Origin: Actinokineospora pegani
Lineage (GTDB): Bacteria > Actinomycetota > Actinomycetes > Mycobacteriales > Pseudonocardiaceae
Assembly (NCBI RefSeq): GCF_009745975.1
Contig: NZ_WHOL01000107.1
Location: forward strand, 186,001-250,000
Direction: 5' to 3'
DNA length: 64,000 bases
The notes below the pieces were generated by a model. That model worked only from the letters and a program-made list of their open reading frames with translations, did no database searches and was not told the origin of the DNA. Positions 42,664 to 51,185 of this stretch are shown here, piece after piece; the first letter of the stretch is position 1, and each line of letters begins with the position of its first letter. Made by a program: the position numbers and the translations under genes.

Positions 42664-43203
42664 GTGAGGGTCTTCCGCAGACGTCCGGCCCCCGGGTTCT
42701 GGGACCACTACGCCGGGATCGAGGCCGCCATGCGCGCCTCGGCGGGCGACCTGCCCCTCCGCTTCGCCGCCGGGTGGGCCGACCCGCCCATGGTCGCGCT
42801 GTGGAACGTCACCGAGGACGGCGCCGCCGACCTGGCCACCCTCCAGCACGGCGACCCCGCCGACCCCAGCGCCCCGACCCTGCTGATCGCCGTGACCCGT
42901 GGACCGGCCGAGGCGCTGGTCAGCCACCTCCGGCACTTCAACAACCCCACCGCGCCCACCACACCGGGCAGCACCCAGACCGGCACCGTCGAGGTCCGCC
43001 TCGACGGACGCGCCCACACCTTCGGCCTCTGGCGGTCCGAGAACCGCTGGCTCGCCGCCACCGACCTCGACGACGGGCACGCCCTCGCCCTCGACGGCCG
43101 CGCCCTGCCCCCGCACGGCCACCACCTGCACCTCGTCGACGACCTCGAGCCGCACCTGGCCGCCCGCCGCCGCTGGATCGACAAGCACCACGGCGCCCGC
43201 TGA
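42664..43203 (+). CDS. hypothetical protein
   Basis: The 179-residue soluble protein starts 5 bases after the methyltransferase stop and is likely co-transcribed. No family is recognised. It opens RVFRRRPAPGFWDHYAGIEAAMRASAGDLPLRFAAGW and has a beta-rich second half (TGTVEVRLDGRAHTFGLWRSENRWLAATDLDDGHALALDGRALPP) ending in a basic helix. There is no signal peptide or membrane segment. It converges with the recombinase gene with no gap. Confidence 0.6.
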   Translation: MRVFRRRPAPGFWDHYAGIEAAMRASAGDLPLRFAAGWADPPMVALWNVTEDGAADLATLQHGDPADPSAPTLLIAVTRGPAEALVSHLRHFNNPTAPTTPGSTQTGTVEVRLDGRAHTFGLWRSENRWLAATDLDDGHALALDGRALPPHGHHLHLVDDLEPHLAARRRWIDKHHGAR

Positions 43204-44412
43204 TCACGCCCCGCCGAACACCCGGGCGGCCACCTTCGCCGCCGACGAGCGGGCCGGGTCCGGGGCGGCGGCGTTGTAGACGTGCCGGGTCGTGTCCGTG
43301 CTGGCGTGACCGACGTCGACGGCGATGTCGGTGAAGTCCGCGCCCTCGGCCACCGCCGTGGTCACGTAGTAGTGGCGCAGGGCGTGCGGGTGCAGGGTCG
43401 CCGCCAGGCCCGTGCCGTCCGGGTCGACCGCGGCGGCGATGCGGCGCAACAGCTCCCACACCGCCTGCCGCGTGCACCGCCGCCCGTTGCGGTTGACCAG
43501 CAGCGGCGTCGTCCCCGCCGCCACCCGGCCCCGCACCGCGGGCACCACACCGCCGGCGCGGTCCGCCGCGGCCAAGTACTCGTCCAGCACCACGGCCACC
43601 GGCTCGGCCAGGTACACGATGCGGTCCTTGCCGCCCTTGCCCGCCACCCGCAACGCCCGGTGCCCCCGGTTGCGGTGCAGGTCGGCCCGGTCCAGGCCGC
43701 ACAACTCGCTGACCCGCACCCCCGCGGTGAACAGCGCCACCACCGCCCGCGCCCGCAACCGGTCAGACTCCCGCTGCCGGGGCAACCGGCCCGCGAAGTG
43801 GAACAACGCCGCCACCTCCGCGTCGGCGAGCACCACCGTCCGCGACACCCCCACCGACGTCAGCCCCAACCGCTTGCGGTTCAACGCCGCCGGGTTCACC
43901 TCCACCACGTCCTCGACCACCAAGTGGTCGTAGAACGCCCGCACCGCCCCCAACATCTTGTCGCACGTCGAGCCCGCCGCTCCCGCCTCGACCAGATCCC
44001 CCACCCACACCTTCACATGCGACGCCCGCGCCGCCACCGGATCAAGGCCCCGCGACGCGCACCACCGGAACCAGTGCAGGTGGCGCAACCGCCCCGGCGC
44101 CCCCGGCGGCGGGGTCGCCCCGGACCGCGCCACCACCCCCGGCTTGCGCATCACCCCCGTGTACCGGCGCACCGCCCGCGCCCACACCTGTTCACCCGAG
44201 GCGCCCGCCCACCGCTCGATGTCGGCCACCGACACCGGCAGCCCCAACGCCTGACCCGCGTAGGTGTGCCGGGTCGCGGTGTTGCCGTACCCGGCCAACC
44301 AGTCCGCGACCGCCGTCAACAACCCGGCGGGGTCGGCCACCCCGGGCCACACCCCGGCCGTGTCCACATCCGAACCCGGTACGACCAGTTCCCCCTGCTC
44401 CACGCACCGCAC
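43204..44412 (-). CDS. tyrosine recombinase/integrase
   Basis: The protein of about 402 residues has a SAM-like N-terminal core-binding domain and a C-terminal catalytic domain. The tyrosine-recombinase residues are visible: Arg in GVRVSELCGLDRAD, Lys in VAGKGGKDRIVYL, the HPHALRHYYVT box (H-x-L-R-H), the VGHASTDTTRHVY segment with the second His and catalytic Tyr. The reading frame is open through a palindrome to 44493 but lacks ATG/GTG starts there; GTG at 44412 or 44403 is preferred, without a clear ribosome site (possibly leaderless). It is divergent from the coiled-coil gene. It may be the integrase of a decayed element or a chromosomal XerC/D-like enzyme. Confidence 0.88.
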   Translation of the reverse strand: MRCVEQGELVVPGSDVDTAGVWPGVADPAGLLTAVADWLAGYGNTATRHTYAGQALGLPVSVADIERWAGASGEQVWARAVRRYTGVMRKPGVVARSGATPPPGAPGRLRHLHWFRWCASRGLDPVAARASHVKVWVGDLVEAGAAGSTCDKMLGAVRAFYDHLVVEDVVEVNPAALNRKRLGLTSVGVSRTVVLADAEVAALFHFAGRLPRQRESDRLRARAVVALFTAGVRVSELCGLDRADLHRNRGHRALRVAGKGGKDRIVYLAEPVAVVLDEYLAAADRAGGVVPAVRGRVAAGTTPLLVNRNGRRCTRQAVWELLRRIAAAVDPDGTGLAATLHPHALRHYYVTTAVAEGADFTDIAVDVGHASTDTTRHVYNAAAPDPARSSAAKVAARVFGGA

Positions 44413-44456
44413 CCTAGCGGTGAGGCGCGGCCTGACCGGCTGCCATTGGGCCCCGA

Positions 44457-44500
44457 ACAGTCCTTGCCAACAGAAGCACACTTCTGTTGGCAAGGACTGT
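44457..44500. repeat. perfect 20-bp-arm palindrome with CACA loop
   Basis: The arms 44457-44476 and 44481-44500 are exact reverse complements around 4 bases. It lies in the divergent region between the recombinase and the coiled-coil gene. Beyond it, AGACTATAGTCT (44533-44544) and AGTTAACT (44557-44564) add smaller palindromes in an AT-rich spacer. A recombination crossover site, replication/partition site or operator are all possible. Confidence 0.8.
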
Positions 44501-44564
44501 CGGCAGGACCGATTTGATCGGTTAGTTAGATAAGACTATAGTCTATGGCAAGTTACAGTTAACT

Positions 44565-45716
44565 ATGAGAGTGGCGAGTGTGGGCGAGTCAGAGCAGATC
44601 AGCGTGGTGATCGACGAAGCGGCAGGCTGTCTGTGCTGTGGGCAGGAACTCCCGGAGCGCACCGGGGCCCGGGGCGGACCCCGGCTGCGGTACTGCCCCG
44701 AGGGCACCGGCCGCTGGGACGACGGGGAGTTCTCCTGCAAGCGACACGGGGCGGCGGTCGTGCTGTATCGGGTCGCACGCGGTGGCGAGCAGGGAGAAGA
44801 CCCGTTGGCCGTGCTGGAGCGGGAGCTGGGGCGGGTCGAGGACGTTCTCGCCCCGGTGGCCGACGCGCTGCGGCAGACCACCGCGGCCGTCGAGCAGCAG
44901 CGTGCGGTCGTGCGGGAGGAAGGGCGCCGGGTGGGGGAGGCCGAGGCGCGGGCCGAGCAGGAGCGGCAGCGGGCCGACGCGGCGGATGAGGCGCGGGTGC
45001 GCGCGGAGGCGGCGGCCGAGCAGGCCGGGCAGCAGGCGCGCGCGGCCGAGAAGCTCCGGGACGACGCCCGTGAGCAGGCCCGGCAGCAGCACGAACGGGC
45101 GGAGCACGCCGCCAAGCAGGCCGACACCGCCGAGCGCGCCCGGCAGGACGCCGTCCGCGCCGCCGAGGACGCCGCCCGCACCCGCGACGCCGTCGCCGAG
45201 CAGGTGGGGCGGTTGCGGGAGCGGCAGGAGGCGGACCAGGAGGCGCTGAGCCAGGCGCGTGCGGAGCTGGACCAGGTCCGCGGCGAGCGCGACCGCGCGA
45301 AGCAGGACCGCGACCAGGCCCGTGAGCGGGCCGAACGCGACGCGCTGCGCGTCGAGCAGGAACGGGCCGAACGCGACCGGGTCGCCCTGCGGGCGCTGAC
45401 CGCCGAGGAGACCGTCACCCGTCTCGGCGCCGATCTCGTCCAGGCGCGCGAGCACGTCACCGTCCTGACGACCCAGGTTGGCGGGCTCGTCAGCGAACGC
45501 GACAGCCTCACCGCCGAGCGCGGCGAACGGGTGCGCGCCGAGGGTGAGCTGGCGGTCGCGCGCGCCGCGCTGACGCGACGCGAGGCCGACCATGCCGCGC
45601 TCGAAGCGCGGTGGGAGGCGGTGGCGCAGATCGCGGCAGGGGTGCCCGAGGCGGCCGCGGCCGACGAGACAGTGCGTCGGGTGCTCAGCGGTCTCGCCGG
45701 TCGAGGCGGTGTGTAA
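44565..45716 (+). CDS. zinc-cluster/coiled-coil protein (KfrA-like architecture)
   Basis: The 383-residue protein has an N-terminal Cys cluster (Cys 22, 24, 25, 44, 58 and His 61; GCLCCGQELPERTGARGG...RYCPEGTGRWDDGEFSCKRH), probably a zinc site. Residues about 75-345 are one long Ala/Glu/Arg coiled coil with no proline breaks. The C-terminus is short and helical. The layout resembles plasmid-type KfrA or SMC-hinge-less DNA-associated coiled coils, but the DNA-binding domain is not a recognised KfrA_N, so the name describes shape only. No clear ribosome site precedes the ATG. It is divergent from the recombinase across an AT-rich palindromic spacer. Confidence 0.75.
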   Translation: MRVASVGESEQISVVIDEAAGCLCCGQELPERTGARGGPRLRYCPEGTGRWDDGEFSCKRHGAAVVLYRVARGGEQGEDPLAVLERELGRVEDVLAPVADALRQTTAAVEQQRAVVREEGRRVGEAEARAEQERQRADAADEARVRAEAAAEQAGQQARAAEKLRDDAREQARQQHERAEHAAKQADTAERARQDAVRAAEDAARTRDAVAEQVGRLRERQEADQEALSQARAELDQVRGERDRAKQDRDQARERAERDALRVEQERAERDRVALRALTAEETVTRLGADLVQAREHVTVLTTQVGGLVSERDSLTAERGERVRAEGELAVARAALTRREADHAALEARWEAVAQIAAGVPEAAAADETVRRVLSGLAGRGGV

Positions 45717-45749
45717 CAGCCCCGCGAGGGGTGACGATGTTCAAGGTGT

Positions 45750-45789
45750 AGCGGCCCGCTCGGGAACCCCCGACCTCGAGCGGGCCGCT
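45750..45789. terminator. bidirectional hairpin between convergent genes
   Basis: AGCGGCCCGCTCG pairs perfectly with CGAGCGGGCCGCT around 14 bases, between the coiled-coil gene and the RHIM-like gene. Confidence 0.75.
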
Positions 45790-45796
45790 CGCGCGT

Positions 45797-46195
45797 CTAC
45801 AGGCGGATGTCGCCGCTGACGTCGCCCGCGATCTGGATAGCGGTGCCGTGCACCGTGCCGGAGATGGTCTGGTTGACGAAGCGCACGCTCGACGCGTCCG
45901 CCTTGGTCGCGGCGACCGCCTCCCGCAACCGGACGGCGAACTCCTCGTCATCGGCCGCCGCCGCCTCCAGCGACAGCGCCACCCGGTTCTGGGTCAGTTG
46001 ACCGACCTCGCCCCGCGCGGCCTCCAGCTCCAACCGCTGCACGGCCGAATCGCCACCCAGCTTGCCCATCACCAGCTCGCCGACCCGGTCCACCGCCGCG
46101 TCGATGGCGGCGTCGGCCACCCCGTCCGCGCGTGTCGCCGCCCGGCGGGCCTTGGCGACCACCCAGGCAATGACGATCCCGACAACGACCTCCAC
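45797..46195 (-). CDS. small protein with N-terminal hydrophobic helix and C-terminal RHIM-like motif
   Basis: The 132-residue protein begins with a hydrophobic segment (VEVVVGIVIAWVVAKARR, residues 2-18) and continues with amphipathic helices to about residue 100. It ends in the pseudopalindromic motif TISGTVHGTAIQIAGDVSGD (residues 110-129). The G-x-V-x-G/I-Q-x-x-G pattern resembles the RHIM core I/V-Q-x-G and the RHIM/PP-like class of bacterial amyloid signalling sequences, which link NLR-type sensors to small helical cell-death effectors. GTG at 46195 follows GGAAGGGG by 6 bases. No NLR partner is visible in the window. Function is inferred from shape only. Confidence 0.7.
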   Translation of the reverse strand: MEVVVGIVIAWVVAKARRAATRADGVADAAIDAAVDRVGELVMGKLGGDSAVQRLELEAARGEVGQLTQNRVALSLEAAAADDEEFAVRLREAVAATKADASSVRFVNQTISGTVHGTAIQIAGDVSGDIRL

Positions 46196-46639
46196 GAGAC
46201 ACCCCTTCCGGCAGACTGACGCTGCCTCAAGCACACCACACCCGGCGCCGGTGATCATCGGAATCCGCCCGACTGGCGCCACCGCCACCCACCGGCAGGA
46301 CATGATCATCCACCGGACCCCGCACCCGACCGGCCGGTGGTGCGGCGGGTCGGATTCACCACCCCGCGGGGCGAGGCGCGGGCGACAGGAAGTCTTGGGG
46401 CCCGCCCCGCTCGCGCAAGCAATCCTGCGATGGACGACGGCGGTCGCAGCACCCCGAGCTGGGGCAATGTCTTCTACCAGGGCACGAACATCCCGTTGTG
46501 GGGCGGCGACGGCCTGGAGACCAGCGTCAGTTCCATGATGAACCGCGCACAGGTTCAACGATCACTGCGGCACGTGAGGGCCCGACACGCGATCGAAAAC
46601 GCACCTTGACAGCATGTGTCCGGAATTCCGGATATTCAC
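46196..46639. other. 444-base gap with no convincing gene
   Basis: The only candidate is a plus-strand frame at about 46430-46609 (MDDGGRSTPSWGNVFYQGTN...), a 59-residue product without a clear ribosome site or known family. The stretch is slightly less GC-rich near its right end. It may hold the remains of a lost gene. Confidence 0.35.
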
Positions 46640-47878
46640 TCAGGTGAACAGCGTCCGGTACAGCAGGAACAGGTTCAGCCCCGAGATCATGACCGCCAGC
46701 ACCATGCCCACGGCGGTGGTCAGCGGCTTGTTCACCAGTTCCCCCATCACGTCGCGGCGACGGCCCAAAAACACCAGCGGCAGCAGCGCGAACGGGATGC
46801 CGAACGACAACACCACCTGCGACAGCACCAACGCCCGCGTCGGGTCCACCCCGAGCGCCAGCACCCCCAGCGCGGGGACCATGGTGGCCAACCGGCGCAG
46901 CGACAACGGGATGCGGCGGCGCAGGAACCCCTCCATGACCACCTGGCCCGCGTAGGTGCCGACACTCGACGCGGCCAGGCCCGAGGCCAGCAGCGCCACC
47001 GCGAACGCCACCGCCGCCCCGCCGCCCAGGGTCACGCCCAGCCCGGCGTGCATGTCCTCGAGCGATTCCGCGGGCAGGTCGGTGCCGTGCAGCGCCCCGG
47101 CGGCGACCAGCAGCATCGACACGTTCACCAGCCCGGCGAGGCTGAGCGCGATGCCCAGGTCGACGGTGTTGGCGCGCAGCGTGCGGCGCAGCTCGGCGGC
47201 GTCGCCGCGGTGTTGGTGCTGGGTCAGCGCGGAGTGCAGGTAGATCGCGTGCGGCATGACCGTGGCCCCGAGCATGCCGGTGGCCAGCAGGACGCTGTCC
47301 ACTCCGGCGAACCCGGGGACCAGGCCCGCGCCCGCCTCGGTCAGCGGCCCCAGTTTCAGCGTTTGGTACAGGAACCCGGCCAGCACGATGGCCAGCAGCG
47401 TCACGATGACGGTCTCGAACGTGCGCCTGCCGCTGGGCGCCAGCGCCAGGATCGCGAACGACACCACGGCGGTGATCAGCGCCGCCGGGAACAGCGGGAT
47501 GCCGAACAGCAGGTTCAGCGCCACCGCCGCGCCGACGAACTCGGCCAGGTCGGTCGCCATCGTCACCAGCTCGGCCTGCACCCACAACCCGCCAACCACC
47601 GGGCGCGGGTAGCGCTCGCGGCACAGCTCCGGCAGGTTGCGCCCGGTGGCCACGCCCAGCTTCGCCGACAGGTACTGGATGAACATGGCCGCGACCGACG
47701 CCGAGACGATCACCCACAGCAGCAGGTACCCGTACCCGGCGCCGCCGGACATGTTGGTCGCGAAGTTCCCCGGGTCGACGTAGGCGACCGCGACGACGAA
47801 CGCGGGCCCCATCAGTCCCGCGATCGTCCGCAACCTCGTCCGCAGTGTCCTGCCGGACCGCACCGCCGACTCGACCAC
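46640..47878 (-). CDS. mntH: NRAMP-family Mn2+/Fe2+ transporter
   Basis: The 412-residue protein has 11-12 hydrophobic segments and the NRAMP signatures: DPGN in the first helix (VAYVDPGNFATN, about residue 34) and the MPH motif in the sixth (TVMPHAIYLHSAL). Together these bind divalent metal and couple transport to protons. It should import manganese or iron. GTG at 47878 has GAGGAGG 6 bases upstream. No MntR-type operator was recognised. Confidence 0.92.
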   Translation of the reverse strand: MVESAVRSGRTLRTRLRTIAGLMGPAFVVAVAYVDPGNFATNMSGGAGYGYLLLWVIVSASVAAMFIQYLSAKLGVATGRNLPELCRERYPRPVVGGLWVQAELVTMATDLAEFVGAAVALNLLFGIPLFPAALITAVVSFAILALAPSGRRTFETVIVTLLAIVLAGFLYQTLKLGPLTEAGAGLVPGFAGVDSVLLATGMLGATVMPHAIYLHSALTQHQHRGDAAELRRTLRANTVDLGIALSLAGLVNVSMLLVAAGALHGTDLPAESLEDMHAGLGVTLGGGAAVAFAVALLASGLAASSVGTYAGQVVMEGFLRRRIPLSLRRLATMVPALGVLALGVDPTRALVLSQVVLSFGIPFALLPLVFLGRRRDVMGELVNKPLTTAVGMVLAVMISGLNLFLLYRTLFT

Positions 47879-48029
47879 CCCGAACCTCCTCACCTGCTGG
47901 GGCCACGCCCACGCCGATGATTCACGGCCGTGGCCGGCGCGCACAACGCCCCTGGGCCGAGACCGCCCCGGGCTGCCCCCGCAGGACAACTACCCGCGCG
48001 CCACCACGCACACCGCTCACAAAACCGGG

Positions 48030-48767
48030 TCAGGCGACAAGCAGGCGCACGCCGAGCTCGGCCGCGTCGAGGTCGACCAAGCCGCGGTTGCTCTCGGCCC
48101 ACCGGCCGCATGCGAGATCCTCGCGGAGGCCGCGCACCGCCCGCTGCTCGGCGGCGGGCCCGACCCTGGCCCAGATCGACATCCCGCGGCGGGTGTCCTC
48201 GTCCAGGTACGCCTCGGGCCTGCGCCAGTAGGCCTCGTAGAAGCCGTCCGCGCAGTCCCACGGGATGGGCACCGGGTCCACCCGGGCCCCGATCGAGCGG
48301 GCCAGCTCGTCCAGCGACGGCCGGTCGACGACAAGACCAGCGCGCTCGGGCAGGTAGTCACGATCCAGCCAGAACAGATCGAGGGCGCTGAAGTCCTTCG
48401 TGAGCACCACCACGCGGCGAGCGACACGCCGCATCTCGCGCAGACCCGCGATCGGGTCCTGCCAGTGGTCGATGGTGGCGAGAGCCATCGCGGCGTCGAA
48501 GGACTGGTCCTCGAACGGCAGGTTCTCCGCGAAGGCGGCCACGCACGGCGCCGCGCCCGCGGGGCGCTGCGCCCGCATGACCGCCGACGGTTCGACCGCG
48601 GTGACCGCACGGTCGGGGGGCTCGTAGGAGCCACTGCCCGCACCGACGTTGAGCACGGTCCGCGCGCCGGCGAGCGCGGCCCAGAGCTGGGTCGCGATGC
48701 GCGGCTCGGTGCGCCGCGTGACGGTGTAGGCGGCTCCGATGGTGTCGTAGAACTGCGCGTGGGACAT
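48030..48767 (-). CDS. class I SAM-dependent methyltransferase (type 11)
   Basis: The 245-residue protein has motif I as VLNVGAGSGSYEP near residue 40, VTAVEPSAVMRAQ for the acidic strand and the LPFEDQSFDAAMALATIDHWQDPIAGLREMRRVARRVVVLT segment of ubiE/COQ5-like small-molecule methyltransferases. ATG at 48767 has a GGAGG site 7 bases upstream; the longer frame starting at 48839 is not needed. The substrate is unknown. Confidence 0.85.
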   Translation of the reverse strand: MSHAQFYDTIGAAYTVTRRTEPRIATQLWAALAGARTVLNVGAGSGSYEPPDRAVTAVEPSAVMRAQRPAGAAPCVAAFAENLPFEDQSFDAAMALATIDHWQDPIAGLREMRRVARRVVVLTKDFSALDLFWLDRDYLPERAGLVVDRPSLDELARSIGARVDPVPIPWDCADGFYEAYWRRPEAYLDEDTRRGMSIWARVGPAAEQRAVRGLREDLACGRWAESNRGLVDLDAAELGVRLLVA

Positions 48768-48929
48768 CAGGCCGCCTCCATCTCCGGGTGGTGGGTCGCC
48801 CGCCCGCAGATCGTTGTCGGGGTCCACCGTGACCTCCATACTGCCCGCGCTCGGCCAGGGACATCGCCGACACCGCCGAGACGGTGACCGGATCCCCGGC
48901 GCTCACCGGGTGCGGAGTCCTAGAGTCGG

Positions 48930-51185
48930 GTGGTGACCGACGGCACACCGTTCCGCACCGCCCTGCTCGGGCTCCTCGCCGCCGCGGTGGTCGCCGTGGT
49001 GGCGTTGCTGGGGTTCGCCCCGCCACAACCGCGGGGGGCCGAGGCGGAGGGGTTCTCGGCCGAGCGGGCGTTCGTCCACGTCGAGCGGGTCGCGCAGCGG
49101 CCGCACCCGATCGGGACCGACGACAACGCCCGGGTGCGGCAGTACATCGCCGACACCGCCACCCGGTTCGGCGCGGTGGTCGACACCGAGACCGACGACG
49201 TGCTGCTGGCCCGTTCCGGGGTGCAGCGGCTGGCCACCGTGCACAACGTCGTCGCCAAGGTCGCGGGCACCGACCCGCGGCCACCGCGGGCGATCACGCT
49301 GGTGTCCCACCACGACTCGGTGCCGACCGGGCCCGGGGCCGCCGACGACGGGGCCGCCGTCGCCGCGATGCTGGAGACGCTGCGCACCACCGCGGCGAAC
49401 CCGCCCCGCAACGACGTGGTGTTCCTGTTCACCGACGGCGAGGAACTCGGCCTGCTCGGCGCGCGCGCCTACACCGAGCGCCACAGCGTGGCGGGCCCGG
49501 TGCTGAACTTCGAGGCGCGGGGGAGCGGCGGCCCGGTGTGGATGTTCCAGACCGGGGCGGACAACGCCGACCACATCGAGGCGTTCGCGGGCGCGTCCAG
49601 CCGTCCGATCGCCAACTCCCTGGCCGCCGCCGTCTACACCCTGCTGCCCAACAGCACCGACTTCACCGTGTTCACCGAGGCGGGCGCGCGGGGGCTCAAC
49701 TCCGCGTTCATCAACGAGGTCCACGACTACCACTCGCCCAACGACACCCCCGAGACCCTCGACCGGGGCAGCCTGCAGCACCACGGTGAGACGATGGTCG
49801 GCCTGGTCGACGACCTCGGCGACGACGACCTCGGCGACGACGACCTCGGCGACGACGACCTCGGCGGCGGCCCCGGCGGGCGGGCGGTCTACTTCGACCT
49901 GTTCGCCCGGGTCCTGGTGCACTACCCGGACGCGCTGGTCGTCCCGCTGGCGCTGGTCACGGTCGGGCTGCTGGTGTGGTTGCTGGTCCGCGCCCGCCCG
50001 GCCCGGCTGGTGACGACCACCCTGGCGGCCCTGGGGACCGTCGCGGGCGCGGCGGCGCTGGGGGCGGCCGTGTGGTTCGCGGTGGCGCTCGTGCGGCCCG
50101 GGCTGGAGTTCCTGCCGCTGAGCGAGCCCTACAACCGGGGCTGGTTCCTCGGCGGGTTCACCGCGCTGGCGCTGGCGGTGCTGGTCCTCGGCGTGCGGGT
50201 GCTGCGCCGCCGCTCGCTGACCGACCTGCTCTCGGCGACGACGACGCTGACGGCCGTGCTGCTGCTGGCGGTGGTGTTCACGCTGCCCGGCGGGTCGTTC
50301 CTGTTCCAGTGGCCGCTGCTGGCCGCCCTGCCCGCCCTGTGGTGGGTGGGCCGCGAGCGCGAGTCGGACACCGTCGGCGTCGCGTTGGCGATCCCGCCGG
50401 TCCTGGTCGCCGCCGCGCTGTTCCCGACCGTCTCGCTGAGCCTCTACACGGCGCTGGGCACCGCGCTGGCCGCCGCGGCGATGGCCGCGACCCTGCTCGG
50501 CGCGCTGCACCTCATCCCGCTGCTGGGCCAGTTCCCCGCCCCCGGCCGCGCCGCGGGCGCCCTGGCCGCCGTCGCCGTGCTGCTCATCGCCACCGGGACC
50601 GCGCTGACCGGCTTCACCCCCACCCAGCCCCGTCCCGACTCGCTGATCTACCTGCGCGAACCCGCGGGCGCGACCTGGCTGTCCCCCGATCCGGCCACCG
50701 ACCCGTGGACGGTCAAGGCGCTGGGCGACAACCCGGAGCGGGTCGACCTGTCCGACACCTACCCGCTGCTCGGCGACCCCGTGCTGCGCGCCCCGGCCCC
50801 CGCCCACGACCTGCCCGCCCCCGCCGCCCAGGTGCTCACCGACGCCACGACCGACCGCCGTGAGGTGTCCGTTCGGGTCAGCCCCGCCCCGCAGTCCTGG
50901 CGCACGCAGCTCACCGTCACCTCTGCGGTGACCGAGTGCGCCGTCGACGGGACGAAGGTGGACGCCACCGTCCCGCTGGAGCTCTACGGCAAGCGCGACG
51001 GCGCCACCCTGACCTGCTCGGCGCCGACCGGCGCCACCCTCGACCTGCACCTGGCCGACCAGTGGATCGGCCTGCCCGACGGTCCGGCCGCCACGGCGGG
51101 CCCCCGCCCGCCCGACTCGATCCTGGTGCCCTCGGGCACTCGCCCCCACGACTGCGCGCTGGTCACCGCGACCGCCCGGTTCTGA
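48930..51185 (+). CDS. M28-family metallopeptidase with multi-pass membrane domain
   Basis: The 751-residue protein has a signal-anchor, then an M28 peptidase domain (about 45-290). Metal ligands are visible as SHHDSVP, GAADDGAAVA and FTDGEELGLLGARAY, with a further His in VHDYHSPNDTPETL. The second half has about 8 membrane helices and a C-terminal soluble domain ending before 751. The layout matches the actinobacterial M28/membrane-permease-like proteins (ERMP1-like). A DDDLG tandem repeat links the two halves. Its stop TGA directly abuts the convergent gene (TGATCA). It probably cleaves peptides outside the cell. Confidence 0.88.
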   Translation: MVTDGTPFRTALLGLLAAAVVAVVALLGFAPPQPRGAEAEGFSAERAFVHVERVAQRPHPIGTDDNARVRQYIADTATRFGAVVDTETDDVLLARSGVQRLATVHNVVAKVAGTDPRPPRAITLVSHHDSVPTGPGAADDGAAVAAMLETLRTTAANPPRNDVVFLFTDGEELGLLGARAYTERHSVAGPVLNFEARGSGGPVWMFQTGADNADHIEAFAGASSRPIANSLAAAVYTLLPNSTDFTVFTEAGARGLNSAFINEVHDYHSPNDTPETLDRGSLQHHGETMVGLVDDLGDDDLGDDDLGDDDLGGGPGGRAVYFDLFARVLVHYPDALVVPLALVTVGLLVWLLVRARPARLVTTTLAALGTVAGAAALGAAVWFAVALVRPGLEFLPLSEPYNRGWFLGGFTALALAVLVLGVRVLRRRSLTDLLSATTTLTAVLLLAVVFTLPGGSFLFQWPLLAALPALWWVGRERESDTVGVALAIPPVLVAAALFPTVSLSLYTALGTALAAAAMAATLLGALHLIPLLGQFPAPGRAAGALAAVAVLLIATGTALTGFTPTQPRPDSLIYLREPAGATWLSPDPATDPWTVKALGDNPERVDLSDTYPLLGDPVLRAPAPAHDLPAPAAQVLTDATTDRREVSVRVSPAPQSWRTQLTVTSAVTECAVDGTKVDATVPLELYGKRDGATLTCSAPTGATLDLHLADQWIGLPDGPAATAGPRPPDSILVPSGTRPHDCALVTATARF
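49806..49865 (+). repeat. in-frame 15-bp tandem repeat
   Basis: One GTCGACGACCTCGGC unit is followed by three GACGACGACCTCGGC units, encoding VDDLG and then DDDLG three times in the linker of the M28 protein. The unit length is a multiple of three, so slippage would change linker length without frameshift. Confidence 0.85.

Noticed and set aside
16451-44570. A single 28-kb mobile element bounded by the two AT-rich islands
   Set aside because: The interval contains core genes (lnt, ppm1, rbpA, thymidine kinase), and the two islands share no convincing repeat. The islands are reported separately.
46430-46609. Plus-strand 59-residue ORF
   Set aside because: No ribosome site, no family and a degraded-looking context; mentioned only as part of the gap.
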